Positions 1 to 9,300 of a stretch of DNA of 20,235 bases are shown in pieces. The stretch's first letter is position 1. Every line of letters starts with the position of its first letter. Location of the stretch: NCBI GenBank assembly GCA_009746045.1, contig RPFO01000351.1:1-20235 (forward strand). Reading direction: 5' to 3'. This DNA is from Mesostigma viride (lineage: Eukaryota > Streptophyta > Mesostigmatophyceae > Mesostigmatales > Mesostigmataceae). Below the pieces are notes generated by a model. That model was not told the origin of the DNA. It saw only the letters and a program-made list of their open reading frames with translations, and searched no databases. Position numbers and translations under genes: made by a program.

Positions 1-509
1 CTACTAGCATAAATGCAGTTTTTTCAATGGTTTTTTAAGGGTTCCAACACATGGGGCATATTCATTGAACTCAGTCCATCCTAGAACTGTTTGCACAGTC
101 TCATAAAAAACATCTATGTTTAACTGCCCACAAGAAAATTCGACTGTTTTTTGCATGACAAATAGGTGACAGATGCTTGGCACATAGCACAAAAATGCAG
201 CTCACTAGTAATTGTTTTTCAAAGGGTTCCATCACATAGTTGCATGTCAAATCATTCCAGTTGGGTAGACTAGTCGAGGTTCGCAAACAACAACATCCTA
301 CATTAGACATCTTATGTGACATTGCAGGAACGCAAACTTCGGGGCACACGCCCATGATAACACACGTCTCGAACGGGATAGGGCGCCTCACATGCACATG
401 TAAGTCACCGTCTCACTACATTCTACGTTACCTTTTAGCTGGCAACTATTCCATCTAATTTCCAATATATCTGCAACAACCCATCCTTGCCACTATACCA
501 ATCAATCTA
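1..509. other. AT-rich non-coding stretch with a weak direct repeat
   Basis: No coding region is supported here; the short open frames look random. Positions 12-60 and 193-245 resemble each other in direct orientation: both begin AAATGCAG, share a T-rich stretch, then AAGGGTTCCA or AAAGGGTTCCA, then CACAT and GCAT, with a spacing of about 182 bp. The stretch ends where homology to the inverted LINE copy begins, at about 510. Confidence 0.4.
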
Positions 510-1850
510 AACACCGCCACGGATCAAACCAGGAGGCTGGCCCGGGGTGTAGCCCGTCACGTCCTAGTGTAGGCACATGGTCCATGCCGGAGAATCTACC
601 ACCCATCACGGGAAAACCTACACGGCAGTGGGCCGGAGCCCGCCACGCGCCACCCAGCCGCCGCACGGCCCCGCCGACCCACCGGGCCAACGCCAGGTGG
701 GACATATCGCCCAGGCTGGAGCGGCTTGTGCCAGCTAGTCTCGCAACTCCTGATCGCTATCTACCCTGAATCTCGACTGCGCGCAGCCAGGTGCCCGGCT
801 AAGGCCCAGGCGCCTGTGGCCTAACCTACTACTCCCCACGTGCGCGAACAACCTCAAGGGCAAATCAGCGAGCTACAATCCCTGCACACTTACACTAATG
901 GGCTCGGCAAAAACCACCCAACCACGCGCACGGATGTTCCTCCACACCGCACCAGGTCTTGGACGCCAAGTCAATCTTTGGTGATTATGGAACCCAGCGC
1001 CCCGACCCAACGGGGATCCGGAGCACCCTCGCTACTCCGACCTCCACCCACCCCCACACCACCCAGCTCCCCATGCACTCAAGTGTCCCCAAGTCCCTAC
1101 GCGCCAGCCGTAGGGCTCAGGATCCGTCAGAGCATGCAACCGACCACCTCTAGGCAAGAGGTCGACCACCGCAATTGAACGACTCACCGGGGTCACACGG
1201 CGCGGGCAGCTTGCCTCCACCAGCCAGGCGGTGGTCTCACCACGGGACGGCACCGTGCGCCGCACCACCCATGGCACCCACCCACCACGCACACCCACCC
1301 AACCCACCCACCACGCCACCAACCCACTGACCACCCACACCAAGGCCATGCCTGATCCGTGTCGTCATGTCGTCCTCGCCACTCCTATCCCACCCGCCCC
1401 CCCCCCCCCTTCCCCCCACCCCACACACCCAGCAAGCCACACGTCGGGAAGACCACACCACTGCGCCCAGCACGCCACAAGCACACTGAACGCGCGAGCC
1501 CCTGACAAGAGCAGGGTAGTTGACCCCACCCACCCACAGGCATCGTCCATACCACACCGACACCGACGCGGAAGTGCCTGGGGTTGGGGGCCCTGCCCAC
1601 ACACCTACGCCCATGAGGGCCAAGGGCCTCGCCAGTCATCCTCCGAGCGCTCACGAATCCACCTAGACCCCAAACCCACCCGCCGGCCCCCGAGCCTCGA
1701 GCGAGGCAGTCCAGCCAAAGTTGGGCAGACTCCGGCTTCCTCACTCACGACCTACGAACGCACGCCACCTCACGATGTCCGTGGCAGCGCATAAACTGAA
1801 GGTCAAGCTAGTAAATTCTGGCCCTTGTAAGTCGGCCCCCACCCCCATCG
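510..1850 (-). mobile_element. Diverged inverted copy of LINE reverse-transcriptase 3' half
   Basis: Read on the minus strand, this stretch is collinear with about 7865-8660 of the LINE farther right. Anchors by eye are 515-590 with 8600-8655, 705-740 with 8480-8525, 795-820 with 8420-8450, 858-872 near 8400, 1343-1378 with 8130-8160, 1515-1550 with 8055-8085, 1680-1745 with 7925-7990, and 1800-1845 with 7865-7895. Minus-strand translation retains patches such as KPESAQLWLDCLA, EDDMTTRI and GMD...RDGLTPG-like residues, but frames are broken and it cannot be functional. The spacers between anchors are longer than in the other copy and enriched in CCACCC, so simple repeat has expanded inside the element. 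The RT catalytic motifs lie 5' of the preserved part and are absent. This is a dead, heavily mutated fragment. Confidence 0.85.
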
Positions 1851-2685
1851 CCACCACCCACCGCACCCAGCCCATTCACCCACCACTCCACTGCACCCAC
1901 CCACCCACCCACCTCACCCACCCACCCACCCACCCACCACCACCCACCCCACCCACGCCCACCGCACCCACCCACCCACCGCACCCACCCACCCACCACC
2001 CGACCCACCACCCACCCACCCACCACTCACCCACGATACCACAGTCACTCCACCCCCATGCACCACCCCCACCCACCCACCACCCGTGGCACCCACCCAC
2101 CCACCCACCCACGCCACCCAACCCACCCACCCATCCCACCCCACCCACCCACCCACCCACCACCCACCCACCCACCCACCCACCCACCCACCCACCCGCA
2201 CTCACGCCACCCACCCACCCACCACCCACCCACTTCAACGCACCACCCCATCCCACCACCCCGCCCACCCACCCACCCCCACCCACCCACCCACCCACCA
2301 CACCACCCACCGCACCCACTTCCACCCACCCAGTCACCCCCACCACCACCCACCGCACCCACCCACCCACCCACCACCCACCCCACCTCACCGCACCCAC
2401 CACTGGCACGCCACTCCACCCACTACCACCCACCCACCACCTCACCCACCCACCCACGCCACCCACTCCACCTACCCACGCACGCCACCCACCGCACCCA
2501 CCCACCCACCCACCCACCCACCACCCCACCCACCCACCACCCACTCTCACCCACCCATGCAACCCACCCATCCCACCCACCCACCCACCCACACCACCCC
2601 CACCCACCCAACCACCACCACCATCCACTCCACCCGACCCACCCACCACACCACCGTCACGCCACCCAACCCCACCCCCAACCCA
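1842..2685. repeat. (CCCA)n / (CCAC)n simple-sequence tract
   Basis: About 840 bp are made almost wholly of CCCACCCACC-type runs on the plus strand, interrupted by CACC triplets and a few G or T bases. Every reading frame is open for long distances as Pro-Thr-His on the plus strand or Gly-Trp-Val on the minus strand. This follows from the repeat and is not evidence of coding. The complementary strand is (TGGG)n, a pattern able to form G-quadruplexes. The tract starts at the end of the LINE-homologous DNA. Confidence 0.95.
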
Positions 2686-2688
2686 CGT

Positions 2689-2708
2689 CACACACACACA
2701 CACACACC
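2689..2708. repeat. (CA)n dinucleotide run at the switch between two tetranucleotide tracts
   Basis: A run of about nine CA units sits between the CCCA tract and the CCCT tract. A short unique piece (about 2709-2733) follows before the pyrimidine tract starts. Confidence 0.9.
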
Positions 2709-2733
2709 GCACGTCATCCTTGCACGCACGCAG

Positions 2734-3647
2734 TCCTCCTCCCTCCCTCCCTCCCTCCCTCCCTCCCTCCCTCCCTCCTCCCTCCCTCCCTCCTCCTCCC
2801 TCCCTCCCTCCCTCCCTCCCTCCCTCCCTCCTCCCTCCCTCCCTCCCTCCCTCCCTCCCTCCCTCCCTCCCTCCCTCCCTCCCTCCCTCCCCTCCCTCCC
2901 TCCTCCTCCCTCCCTCCCTCCCTCCCTCCCTCCCTCCCTCCCTCCCTCCTCCCTCCCTCCCTCCCTCCTCCCTCCCTCCCTCCCTCCCTCCCTCCCTCCC
3001 TCCCTCCCTCCCTCCCTCCTCCCTCCCTCCCTCCCTCTCCCTCCCTCCCTCCCTCCCTCCCTCCCTCCCTCCCTCCCTCCCTCCCTCCCTCCCTCCCTCC
3101 CTCCTCCTCCCTCCCTCCCTCCCTCCTCCCTCCTCCCTCCCTCCCTCCCTCCCTCCTCCTCCCTCCCTCCTCCCTCCCTCCCTCCCCCCTCCCTCCCTCC
3201 CTCCCTCCTCCCTCCCTCCTCCCTCCCTCCCTCCCTCCCTCCCTCCTCCTCCTCCCTCCCTCCTCCCCTCCCTCCTCCCTCCCTCCCTCCCTCCCTCCTC
3301 CCTCCTCCCTCCTCCCTCCCTCCCTCCCTCCCCTCCTCCCTCCCTCCCTCCCTCCCTCCCTCCCTCCCTCCCTCCCTCCCTCCCTCCCTCCCTCCTCCCC
3401 TCCCTCCCTCCCTCCCTCCCTCCCTCCCTCCTCCCTCCCTCCCTCCCTCCCTCCCTCCCTCCCTCCCTCCCTCCCCCCTCCTCCCTCCCTCCCTCCCCCC
3501 TCCCTCCCTCCTCTCCTCCCTCCCTCCCTCCCTCCCTCCCTCCTCCTCCCTCCCTCCCTCCCTCCCTCCCTCCCTCCTCCCTCCTCCCTCCCTCCCTCCC
3601 TCCCTCCCTCCCTCCCTCCTTCCCTCCCTCTCTCCCGCCCGCCCGCC
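2734..3647. repeat. (CCCT)n homopyrimidine tract
   Basis: About 900 bp are nearly pure C and T on the plus strand, mainly CCTCCCTCCC, with irregular CTCCTCC or CCCC slips, ending in CCCGCCCGCCCGCC. The complementary strand is (AGGG)n. Such homopurine-homopyrimidine mirror-like tracts can form triplexes (H-DNA), and the G-rich strand can form quadruplexes. The apparent Ser-Leu-Pro-Pro or Gly-Arg-Glu open frames are by-products of the repeat. The copy number in the assembly should be treated as approximate. Confidence 0.95.
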
Positions 3648-4955
3648 ATCATTCATATATCCGTTCATTCATGCATGCATCTGCTCATTCATTAACACGC
3701 CTCCGGTGGAAAAGTCACGGGGTCACAAGTATGAAACAGGCACCGGAATAGGGAGAAGGAGCCGCCTCCTCGACTTGCCGCCCGGCGATGGAGGCGATGG
3801 GCCCACTGAGGGGAGAAACGGTGCGCTTTGTCTCGTACGCCGGGGTGCCCCGGCCACGTGCGGGCACTGGTGCGTGTTATTTTGCCCGCCCGCCCCAGTC
3901 CTTCTCGGAATGCCTCCGCAGGCCATGGCGTCGTGGTAAGAGCTCTTTTCGCCCGTCGCTGGACGCTCAAAGCACTATAATACGCCAGTTAATGACTAAA
4001 AAATAGCGGGTTACGACGTTGTAAACCAGTAGCCATTGGTTTTCCCGCACCCCTGGCACACCAAAGACGTCGCCAGCGAGCCCCGCCCGCATCTTATTCA
4101 CCCGACAATGTTGTTCCACCCAAGACAAGTCATATAGTGTATATCTGTAAGAAACGACGTAAAAGCGATGCAATCCACGACATGCATTTTTGGCCCAGTC
4201 AGCGCTCCTATATAAATATAACTTTTACGCGAAAAATGTGTGCAACGTGGAAACGAAAAAATAAGGAAATTCCTGTGCTGGGTTTCTTCGAAATGATGTT
4301 ATGAATCGTTAGAAAGTGTGGGGATACATTGCAAGCGTCTTTATCTGCTCTAGAGGTTACCTTGAAGACGCACGGGTCAGTGCGCTCGAGCCGTGAGAAA
4401 CTCGCCAGCTGCGTGTTTCCCCTCGTGGCCAATGAATAATTAACTGTTTGCCGACTTTTTTTTGGTAGAATAAAATTCCTTATGTCAATTGCGATCGAAC
4501 AAGCGAAATCCGGTCCAAAATGGCGTCGTAATCCGTGCACAATAAATTTTCACGCTACCATAGCCCTCGCACTGCAATTTGCACTCAACATCTCCCGCGT
4601 GCACCGAATTTCGTCAAAATTTCCCCGGAATTACCGCGCACAACTTTGGCGCGAAGCCGGATTGATGTGTCTCTTCGCAGGCCACAGCGGCATCACAGCG
4701 CTCATGCGCTGAAGGGCCGCCAGTGGTTTCTTTGCATTTTATCGTGCAGGGATGGAACAGCTAGTGTTTTAGTGATGATGATGTTGGAGATATTGCATTT
4801 GTGTGACTGCATGTAGATAGCTGGCACCAATGGTTGTTTGAGCTTTCCTTTGTTATGATGATGTGACAAGACTACAATGTGCTGAGCCAACCATCGTTGA
4901 CATGCATGACTGCATGCAAGCTATATATACCATGTTCATGCTTGGTTCCTCGCCC
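3648..4955. other. No supported gene; unassigned stretch
   Basis: A short ATTCAT/GCATGC-rich piece (3650-3695) follows the simple tract. A GC-rich block (about 3770-3950) carries a short open frame followed by a donor-like GTAAGAG at about 3937, but I recognise no protein in it. From 3960 to 4700 the DNA is AT-richer and has a TATA-like TATATAAATATA at about 4210. I see no conserved coding segment, RNA gene or clear mobile element. It could hold promoter or UTR sequence of a gene I cannot resolve. Confidence 0.3.
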
Positions 4956-4959
4956 TCCA

Positions 4960-5765
4960 TAGTCCCAGTTTGTCATCCATGCCGGGGAGGACAGTTTAGG
5001 AGGTGTTGTTGAGTTGATTAGCTTAGTTGGCATCAACCTTACACCTGGGAGAAACATAGGAAATGCTGCTTAGGCGTATTAGGGCTACCATAGTCAAGGC
5101 TATGAACATATTTACAAGGCTGGCCATGCTGGAGGGATGATGAAGACATATGAGGTGCGTGGCCCGGCACCCCTTTGTACATTGTAAACATACTCAGCAT
5201 GGTTTTGGTGCATGTTGGATGGCATAAGAAGTGGCACTAGTGGGGTTACTAACTAACTTACTGAGTGGTCCTTAGCGCCTTGTCAGGTGGTCGTGCATGT
5301 AGGAAACCCATCAACTTCAATGAGTTAAATAATAGTTTAATTCAGTTGAGTAGTTCTTGTCACAATGACCCCCACGTTGAGCATGCGTTGCCGTCCGCGT
5401 GCAAGAGTTAATTATTATGTGTGCTTTGGTCAGTTTGCAGATGTCTTTGATGAAGAAGGAGGTGCTAGTGTGGCTGAATGCAGTTACTATAATTTCCTTG
5501 TAGTGTCTACATGGGTGGCCGTCTTGAAATGGTTGTAACTTGGGCAGTTCTTGTCGGAACGTCGTCAAACCTGGAACATAGGAGGTACCATATGTGCAGA
5601 GGATGGTAGTGTGTGGTTTGGCCAGTTTTCACGTGGCTTAGATGTATAAAGGGGTGTTAGTGTGGTTAAATACTAGCTAAAACCTCCGTCAGCGTCATCA
5701 CAGGTGGCAATCTAGGAATATCCATCAAATAGGGCTGCGCTTGTCAGAATGACCTGAAAATTTGG
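4960..5765 (+). repeat. Degenerate tandem array, unit about 193 bp
   Basis: Two adjacent units align clearly. GGTGCTAGTGTGGCTGAATGC at about 5459 matches GGTGTTAGTGTGGTTAAATAC at about 5652. The preceding TGTGTGCTTTGGTCAGTTT matches AGTGTGTGGTTTGGCCAGTTT. TTCTTGTCACAATGACC (about 5353), TTCTTGTCGGAACGTCG (about 5546) and GCTTGTCAGAATGACCTG (about 5737) recur at about 190-193 bp spacing. Weaker units reach left: GTGGCACTAGTGGGGTTAC near 5230, ACCTGGGAGAAACATAGGA near 5042 against ACCTGGAACATAGGA near 5570, and GGAGGTGTTGTTGAGTTGATTAGCTTA near 5000. Frames are not conserved between units, so this is not a protein repeat. It resembles an old minisatellite or satellite remnant. Confidence 0.7.
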
Positions 5766-6179
5766 GGCTGCATGTCCCTCCCTCTCTAGTATTTGAAAAT
5801 ATAAGATATGGCATGATTCTATGTGTTTATGATTTGTTTATTTTTTTTGGTGAAAAAAGTACCCTTTTAGCGAGAAAATCCATCAATGTGTCTAAACATC
5901 ATTATTTTGTGCTCAAAATCAGGCAGACTTTCTCAAAAGTGGGGGAACTATATGGAAATATATGATTTGGTCCAAATATGTTTGCCCATTGTCCTAGGGA
6001 AAATATGCCAAAAGTAGCGTCTTTTTCTATTTTTAGCGCGTAACCAGCATCTGGTGGGGGCTAGTACCCCCCCAAAGTGGTTGGAAAATTTTTTTAAAAT
6101 CCTATTTATGGTTCCCAATCATAATTGGATTTTTAGCACATGCATAGGTATGGTTTCCAGAAAAGTGCTCTTTAGGCAT
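5766..6179. other. AT-rich stretch without supported gene
   Basis: The sequence is AT-rich with T-runs and short open frames of no recognisable content. I see no RNA gene, splice pattern or conserved coding piece. It separates the tandem array from the LINE fragment nest. Confidence 0.3.
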
Positions 6180-6280
6180 ATCCCCTCCCCAGCCATGCCC
6201 CTTCTCAGGGATATGTGCTACCTGTACTCCCAACGGAGATATGTTCCCATTTCATTTCAATTTAATTTATTTTATCTACA
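6180..6280 (+). repeat. LINE-type 3' tail, copy A (paralogous to 9225-9300)
   Basis: The piece containing AGGGATATGTGCTAC, CCCAACGGAG..ATGTT and a (TTTAATT)-like AT tail is repeated in direct orientation at 9225-9300, which has AGGGAATACGTGCTACATGATCCCAACGGAGTCATGTT followed by an AATTTAATTT tail. It is more distantly similar to the 3' UTR of the LINE at 8822-8900. This suggests a 3' terminal region of the same broad element family, left as a short 5'-truncated insertion. Confidence 0.55.
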
Positions 6281-6307
6281 AAAACAAGCGAACTCTATAT
6301 CTATCCA

Positions 6308-6787
6308 GTGCCCTCGATACTAGGGGTCTTGTCTAGCATGCTTCCCGCGTTTGCAAACACGCGGCCGGCGCTTCCCCACTGGAGGGGGATCGCTGTCCTC
6401 TATGACCTGAGCCCACTTGGCCTTAATTGTCCATCATCTTCCTGTAGAGATAGCCACGCGGCTCCCGCGGCCTTCGCGCCTTTCCTCTCAGGCAACTACC
6501 CTAGTCCTTCCACGGCGTTGGATCGCCATGTGTCGAGGCATACTTGTGGCTCACTTGATCTTGTTCCCAATCAACGGAGCGGCCTAGCCCATGAACTATA
6601 CACAGCAGTTGCTGGCCGACCTACTAGTGGTCTCAGCTATAAGTTTGAACACCGCATTTTCTCCCTCTCTCTTGCTTGGACTGCTATGCAGAACAAGCAG
6701 AGGTGGAAGACCATTGTCCAGGCTCACACGCCAGCCCCTGTGGGCAAGCCCCCCCCCCACAGTCCTGAGGAAGGGGCACTTTGCTGA
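6308..6787 (+). pseudogene. C-terminal fragment of a second, related LINE ORF
   Basis: A frame open for 159 codons ends at a TGA near 6785. Its last quarter, NKQRWKTIVQAHTPAPVGKP, aligns with the C-terminus of the neighbouring LINE ORF (HKDRWQVVMKETTPKPVGAP) in order and spacing. The aligned nucleotides also agree around CCAGCCCCTGTGGGCAAGCC against CCCAAGCCTGTGGGGGCTCC. No RT catalytic motif is present, so only the 3' end of an element is left. The upstream part of the frame (Cys/Pro/Ser rich) is not recognisable and may be non-coding. It is a distinct copy, not a duplicate of the 6951 element, because the similarity is only moderate. Confidence 0.55.
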
Positions 6788-6802
6788 TTAGTTAGGAGTT
6801 TG

Positions 6803-6836
6803 TAGCTACCGTAGTGGCTGAAATCACATTGCGAAT
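6803..6836 (+). repeat. Left arm of a perfect 34-bp inverted repeat
   Basis: The 34 bases from TAGCTACCGTAG to ATTGCGAAT are the exact reverse complement of 9154-9187. The two arms enclose the LINE at 6951-8900. Weaker similarity continues inward for some tens of bases. Confidence 0.9.
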
Positions 6837-6950
6837 AAATAATTTTTCGAGGGTTTTTTTGCATGGTTTTGACACTTTACGGGGAAAGTTCAGCCCGGGT
6901 TAGGTAAACTTCGAGCCCGGGAGCTTGTTTATATTAGGGCACCTAGTTCA

Positions 6951-8801
6951 GTGTCTGACTTGGATTCTAACCTATCAAGTTACCCACCAAGCGCAGTAGC
7001 ACCGGCGGACGTCCCTGCGCCGCCCACGCCGCCCGCCGCTGAGCAGGACTACACGTACCCAGCCCTGACGGAACCCCTGGCCGACCCCAACGAGCTCCCG
7101 CCGTTCACCGAGCTCGAGCTGAGCACCGCCGCCAAGCAACTCCGCTACTAGGCCGCCGTTGGACCTGACCAGCTCCCAGCCCCGGTGATTAAGCTGACGG
7201 CGCTCACGGGGTTCCTGCTTGACGTCTGCAACCGGATCCTGCTTGCCGACGCGCCGCCGATTCCTGAGTGGCAGCACAGCTACCGTATTATGCTGTACAA
7301 AAACAAAGGTTCCCCTGACGACCCCGCCAACTACCGAGGAGTCTGCATCCAGAGCGCCGCACTTAAGTTGTTCATGCGCATGATCCTCACTACCGCCTTC
7401 GTTCCGCTCTCGACTGTCACCTTGGGGAAAGTCAAATGGGCTTCCGTCCTGGGCGCAACACCGTCATGGCCATCTTCGTCGCGCGTCGCCTCTTCGAGGA
7501 AATCGCTCTCCTGCAACCTGGCGAGTTTCCCGCCATCCTGATCTTCGTCGACTTCATCAAGGCTTTTGATTCTGTCCTCTGGGACGCTCTATGGGCTGTA
7601 CTTGCTCGCGCTCGCGTCCCCACTCCCCTGATTACCGTCATCCGCACGCTGTATGAGGGGTCGACCACTTCGGTGCGCACTCAACACGGCATTACCCCCG
7701 CCATGCCCACTGCAGACCGGCGTCTGGCAGGGTTGCGTCCTGTCGCCGTACCTGTTTATTATTGTAGTGGATTATGTTATGCGCCAGGCGCGTGCTCGCT
7801 TTGCTAGCATTGCAGGCCGTGCCCCTGGCCTAGCGATCACGAACGAGCTTGGGGAAGGGGGGCCGACTTACAAGCAGAATTTACTAGCTGACCTCATTTA
7901 TGCCGACGACATCACGCTCATCGAGAAGCCGGAGTCTGCCCAACTTTGGCTGGACTGCCTGGCGCTCGAGGCTCGGGCGGTTGGTCTAGAAATCAGCCCC
8001 AAAACGGAGGCCCTGGCCCTCGGCATGGCAGGGCCCCCACCCACACTCCGCCTCTTAGACGATGCCGAGGTCAACTACCCTCCTTCAGGCCGCTTCAAGC
8101 TGCTCGGCAGTTGGCTTCCCGACTGCGAGGACGACATGACGACACGGATCGGCATGGCGTGGGCGCACCTCCATGACCACCGCCGCTGGTGGAGCAACCC
8201 CGCCCTACCCCGGATCGTCAAGCGTGACCTCTTCAAGGTCGTCATTCTGACGATCCTGACCTACGGCGCCGAGACGTGGACACTGATGCAGGAGCTGGAG
8301 CAACGACTCGACGGCGCCGTCACCAAGATGCTGCGCAAGGCCCTTAACATCCCCTTTGGTTTGCACATTAGTAATGAGGATTTGTACGCTGATTTGCCCT
8401 ATGTTTCCCACATTATTAGGCACAGGCGCCTGGGCCTAGCCGGGCACCTGGCCCGCACAGATCAGGTAGATACATCAGATAGACTAGCTGGCACCAAGCC
8501 CGCCCAGCCTGGGCGATATGTCCTCACCTGGCGTGCCCCCGGCCGCGCGCGGCAGGGCCGCCACCCGTGGACTTTTCGTGATAGACTCGGCATGGACATG
8601 TGCTACACTAGACGTGACGGGCTCACCCCCGGGCAGCCTCCTGGTTTGTCTGTAATATGGAGGCAGATGGTGCACAAGGATAGATGGCAAGTAGTGATGA
8701 AGGAGACCACCCCCAAGCCTGTGGGGGCTCCGCGTGTGACCAAGTATGGCATTCATAGCGATTCGGGCCGCGGTGCCCACACCCCTGTAACTAGGACCTA
8801 G
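6951..8801 (+). pseudogene. LINE reverse transcriptase ORF, disrupted
   Basis: This encoded the reverse transcriptase of a non-LTR element. In order it shows the upstream finger region (VGPDQLPAP at about 7158, then YKNKGSPDDPANYRGV), motif A with FVDFIKAFDSVLW (7541-7580), motif B GVWQGCVLSPYLF (about 7716-7755), motif C YADD (7899-7910), and a C-terminal region with YGAETWTL and RHRRLGLAGHLAR. The frame is broken three times: an in-frame TAG at 7149-7151, a shift near 7425-7435 and a compensating shift near 7692-7705. The last shift lies at a C5 run and the middle one next to G4/A3, so assembly or base-calling slips are possible; the TAG looks like a true mutation. The first part is open from about 6951 but has no endonuclease. 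As read, the locus cannot make an intact enzyme. Confidence 0.9.
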
Positions 8802-8805
8802 ATAG

Positions 8806-8900
8806 CTTATACCATCCATTCCATCCCATGTTCCCCTCCCACTGAGGACTTATGCTCACGTGACGCAGTCACGTGTCTATTAATTAATTAATTAATTAAG
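8806..8900 (+). repeat. LINE 3' UTR and tail, copy B
   Basis: CCATCC..CCATCCCAT, CTGAGGACTTATGCTCACGTGA, CGCAGTCACGTGT and a TTAA microsatellite tail occur here. The same order recurs at 9305-9425 (CTGAGGACTTGTGCTCACGTGA, TGCAGTTACGTGT, AAATAAATAAATGAATTAATTAAT). The pair defines the 3' terminus of the family. Confidence 0.8.
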
Positions 8901-8996
8901 CGCAGTTCCTATCTGACAATTAAGTGAGTACCAGTATGACATAAGGCCCTAATCAGTGCTAACAGGGCCCCTAATTGAACGCGTTCTCAATCTGGC

Positions 8997-9017
8997 GCGA
9001 CGCGGCGCGGCGCGGCA
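8997..9017. repeat. Short (CGCGG)n GC-rich patch
   Basis: GACGCGGCGCGGCGCGGC is a pentanucleotide-type repeat within otherwise mixed DNA between two LINE tails. No function is implied. Confidence 0.6.
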
Positions 9018-9153
9018 AGCGCGGCGCTCCACTTCATCTAGCTGCGCCGCGGCCTGCAGCCAGAAACAGGTGTAGCGCCTCCCGGTTTTCATACTTTACG
9101 GGGTAAATTGAAGTATTATTTTAGCACTTTTCGGGGGTCATTCGAAAAGATTC

Positions 9154-9187
9154 ATTCGCAATGTGATTTCAGCCACTACGGTAGCTA
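9154..9187 (-). repeat. Right arm of the perfect 34-bp inverted repeat
   Basis: Exact reverse complement of 6803-6836. Just left of it, GGTTTTCATACTTTACGGGG (about 9085-9104) also matches GGTTTTGACACTTTACGGGG (about 6863-6882) in direct orientation. The flanks of the LINE therefore share both inverted and direct similarity. Confidence 0.9.
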
Positions 9188-9224
9188 GACTAGCTTGCAG
9201 TTAGCTTAGTTAGGCTTCGCTTAC

Positions 9225-9300
9225 CCCGGCCCATCCATCAAGCAAGGGAATACGTGCTACATGATCCCAACGGAGTCATGTTATAATTTAATTTAAATTT
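9225..9300 (+). repeat. LINE-type 3' tail, copy A2
   Basis: Direct paralogue of 6180-6280: AGGGAATACGTGCTAC, CCCAACGGAGTCATGTT, then an AATTTAATTTAAATTTAATT tail. It abuts the second 3' UTR copy at 9305. Confidence 0.55.

Larger units (their letters stand above)
6951..8900 (+). mobile_element. 5'-truncated LINE (non-LTR retrotransposon) copy with 3' UTR and (TTAA)n tail
   Basis: The copy contains an RT-domain ORF remnant (6951-8801), a short 3' UTR (8802-8875) and a terminal TTAATTAATTAA microsatellite (about 8878-8899). A microsatellite or A-rich tail is usual for elements inserted by target-primed reverse transcription. No apurinic endonuclease domain is present, so the copy is 5' truncated or its 5' part was lost. 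The same 3' UTR recurs in a second short copy at about 9305-9425. I could not identify target-site duplications with confidence. The clade cannot be set by eye; there is no RNase H domain and no LTR. Confidence 0.9.

Noticed and set aside
1840-3647. Telomere or interstitial telomeric repeat
   Set aside because: The units are TGGG and AGGG without the TT/TTTA part of known telomere repeats, and the block is internal with LINE DNA on one side.
1721-3939. Very long open frames (hundreds of codons) coding Pro/Thr/His and Ser/Leu/Pro repeats on the plus strand, Gly/Trp/Val and Gly/Arg/Glu repeats on the minus strand
   Set aside because: They exist in several frames and on both strands because CCCA and CCCT repeats contain no stop codons. 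There is no non-repetitive domain, so they are not genes.
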